NCBI GenBank assembly: GCA_021324015.1
Contig: JAJPJX010000084.1
Coordinates: forward strand, 1-64,000
Direction: 5' to 3'
Source of the DNA: Solibacteraceae bacterium
Lineage (GTDB): Bacteria; Acidobacteriota; Terriglobia; Bryobacterales; Bryobacteraceae
DNA: 64,000 nt
Shown: positions 63,011 to 64,000 of the stretch, piece by piece
Layout: each line of letters begins with the position of its first letter
Numbering within the stretch: the first letter of the stretch is position 1
The notes under the pieces: model-generated
Databases searched by the model: none
What the model was told of the DNA's origin: nothing
Seen by the model: only the letters and a program-made list of their open reading frames with translations
Translations under genes and position numbers: made by a program

Positions 63011-64000
63011 ATGAGTCTGTCTGAGGGTAAGATCAAGCACATGAAGGCGCTGGCCAACAGCGCCGGAATTATCGCGGCCGCCGCCATGGACCAGCGGGGC
63101 AGCCTGCAGAAATCGCTCGCGGCGGGCCGCGGCGTGGACAAGAAAGAGATCAGCGCCGAGATGATGAGCGAGTTCAAGACCGCCGTCACCAAGGTGCTGA
63201 CCCCGCACGCCAGCGCCATCCTGTTGGATCCGGAGTTCGGGCTGGATGCCGCCAAGGCCCGCAGCAGCAATGCCGGTCTCCTGTTGGCTTACGAACTGAG
63301 CGGATACGACAACACACAGCCGGGGCGCCTGCCGGACCTGCTGCCGCATGTTTCGGTGAAGCGCATTGCGAATTGGGGCGCGGACGAGGTGAAGATCCTG
63401 ATCTACTACACGCCCTTCGAGGACCCGAAGATCAACGACATCAAGCACGCCTTCATCGAGCGGATCGGCGCCGAGTGCCTGGCCTACCAGATTCCGTTTT
63501 TCCTGGAATTCGTGGGGTATGATCCCAAGGGCGGCGACGAAAAGGGCTTCGAATTCGCCAAAATCAAGCCCGAAATCGTCAGGCGCAGCATGGAAGAGTT
63601 CACCAAGCCGCACTACTACGTGGACGTGCTGAAAGTGGAAGTGCCCATCAACGCCGAGTTTGTGGAAGGCAGCAACGTGTACAAGGGCCAGAAAGCGTAC
63701 TCCCGCACGGAAGCCCTGGAGCACTTCCGCACGGCGGCGGCGGTAGCCACCAAGCCGTTCATCTACCTGAGCGCCGGCGTGAGCAACGCACAGTTCACCG
63801 AGTCGCTGCGCATGGCCGCCGAAGCGGGCACGGATTTTTCCGGCGTGCTCTGCGGCCGCGCCACCTGGAAAGAAGGCATTCCGGTGTACGCCAAGCAGGG
63901 TGTGAAAGCTCTGGAGGACTGGCTCGCCAAAGAGGGCGTAAAGAACATCAACGCCGTGAACGAGGCCATCAAGTCGGCCACTCCCTGGTTTTCCAAGCTG
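63011..64000 (+). CDS. LacD-type tagatose-1,6-bisphosphate aldolase (3' end outside the window)
   Basis: About 330 residues are seen. MDQRGSLQKSL, SAILLDPEFGLDAAKARSSN, WGADEVKILIYYTPFEDPKI, HYYVDVLKVEVPINAEFVEG (with the Schiff-base Lys region) and FIYLSAGVSNAQFTESLRMA are typical of the LacD class I aldolase family, which splits tagatose 1,6-bisphosphate to dihydroxyacetone phosphate and glyceraldehyde 3-phosphate. In other bacteria relatives act on other sugar phosphates. The ATG has GGAG seven bases upstream. The end of the window falls near the expected C-terminus. Confidence 0.86.
   Translation, partial: MSLSEGKIKHMKALANSAGIIAAAAMDQRGSLQKSLAAGRGVDKKEISAEMMSEFKTAVTKVLTPHASAILLDPEFGLDAAKARSSNAGLLLAYELSGYDNTQPGRLPDLLPHVSVKRIANWGADEVKILIYYTPFEDPKINDIKHAFIERIGAECLAYQIPFFLEFVGYDPKGGDEKGFEFAKIKPEIVRRSMEEFTKPHYYVDVLKVEVPINAEFVEGSNVYKGQKAYSRTEALEHFRTAAAVATKPFIYLSAGVSNAQFTESLRMAAEAGTDFSGVLCGRATWKEGIPVYAKQGVKALEDWLAKEGVKNINAVNEAIKSATPWFSKL

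Overview
The window looks like chromosomal DNA of a high-GC acidobacterium, most likely of the Bryobacterales/Solibacter kind. This is inferred from two very large CarboxypepD_reg/TonB-dependent (Oar-like) receptors, TPR lipid- or envelope-associated partners, a divergent membrane pyrophosphatase, and a palindromic repeat with GAGCCGCGACC / GGGAGCGGT arms that I associate with that group. No 16S gene or other direct taxonomic marker is present.

Layout. (1) 1-4959, minus strand: 5' part of leuS, a DNase IV gene, a secreted calcineurin-like phosphoesterase and a B12-binding radical SAM enzyme. (2) 5106-13734: two paralogous Oar-like receptors, each with a secreted TPR protein next to it, bounded on both outer sides by a duplicated promoter/start segment; the intact copy drives a 75-residue protein. 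(3) 14150-18412: a gene-poor, hairpin-rich stretch, a divergent proton-pumping pyrophosphatase, a DUF155/RMD1-like membrane protein and a small coiled-coil protein. (4) 18536-38351, minus strand: a complete-looking extracellular contractile injection system (eCIS; phage-tail-like particle related to Afp/PVC), about 20 kb and 17 genes behind one strong promoter: AAA+ ATPase, candidate cargo, DUF4255 tail terminator, one sheath, one tube, assembly chaperone, a DUF6760 gene lacking a normal start and lying in the -1 frame of the chaperone, a repeat-invaded linker protein, LysM protein, split gp27/gp5 spike, PAAR-like tip, gp25, two gpJ-like baseplate proteins, gpI-like protein and a tail fibre. 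(5) 38515-44419: a CzcCBA-type heavy-metal RND efflux operon and a small proline-rich protein. (6) 44532-60684, minus strand: fourteen tightly packed genes: mazG, a GNAT/N-succinylamino acid racemase pair, two exporters, SDR, PL22-like propeller protein, Xaa-Pro aminopeptidase, CHASE2 kinase and NtrC-type regulator, valS, nadC, birA and a conserved unknown. (7) 60774-64000, plus strand: DUF1844, PhnP-like hydrolase, ribF and the start of a LacD-type aldolase.

The most interesting unit is the eCIS. It has one sheath and one tube gene, no recognisable tape measure, a possible programmed -1 frameshift joining the tail chaperone to DUF6760 (as in phage G/GT), REP-like palindromes translated inside a structural gene, and a candidate cargo carrying the LQxxxGNxxVQRLL header seen on eCIS-associated proteins. 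The GNAT/racemase pair suggests a D-amino acid conversion pathway. All functional statements rest on reading motifs and gene order; no database search was run.
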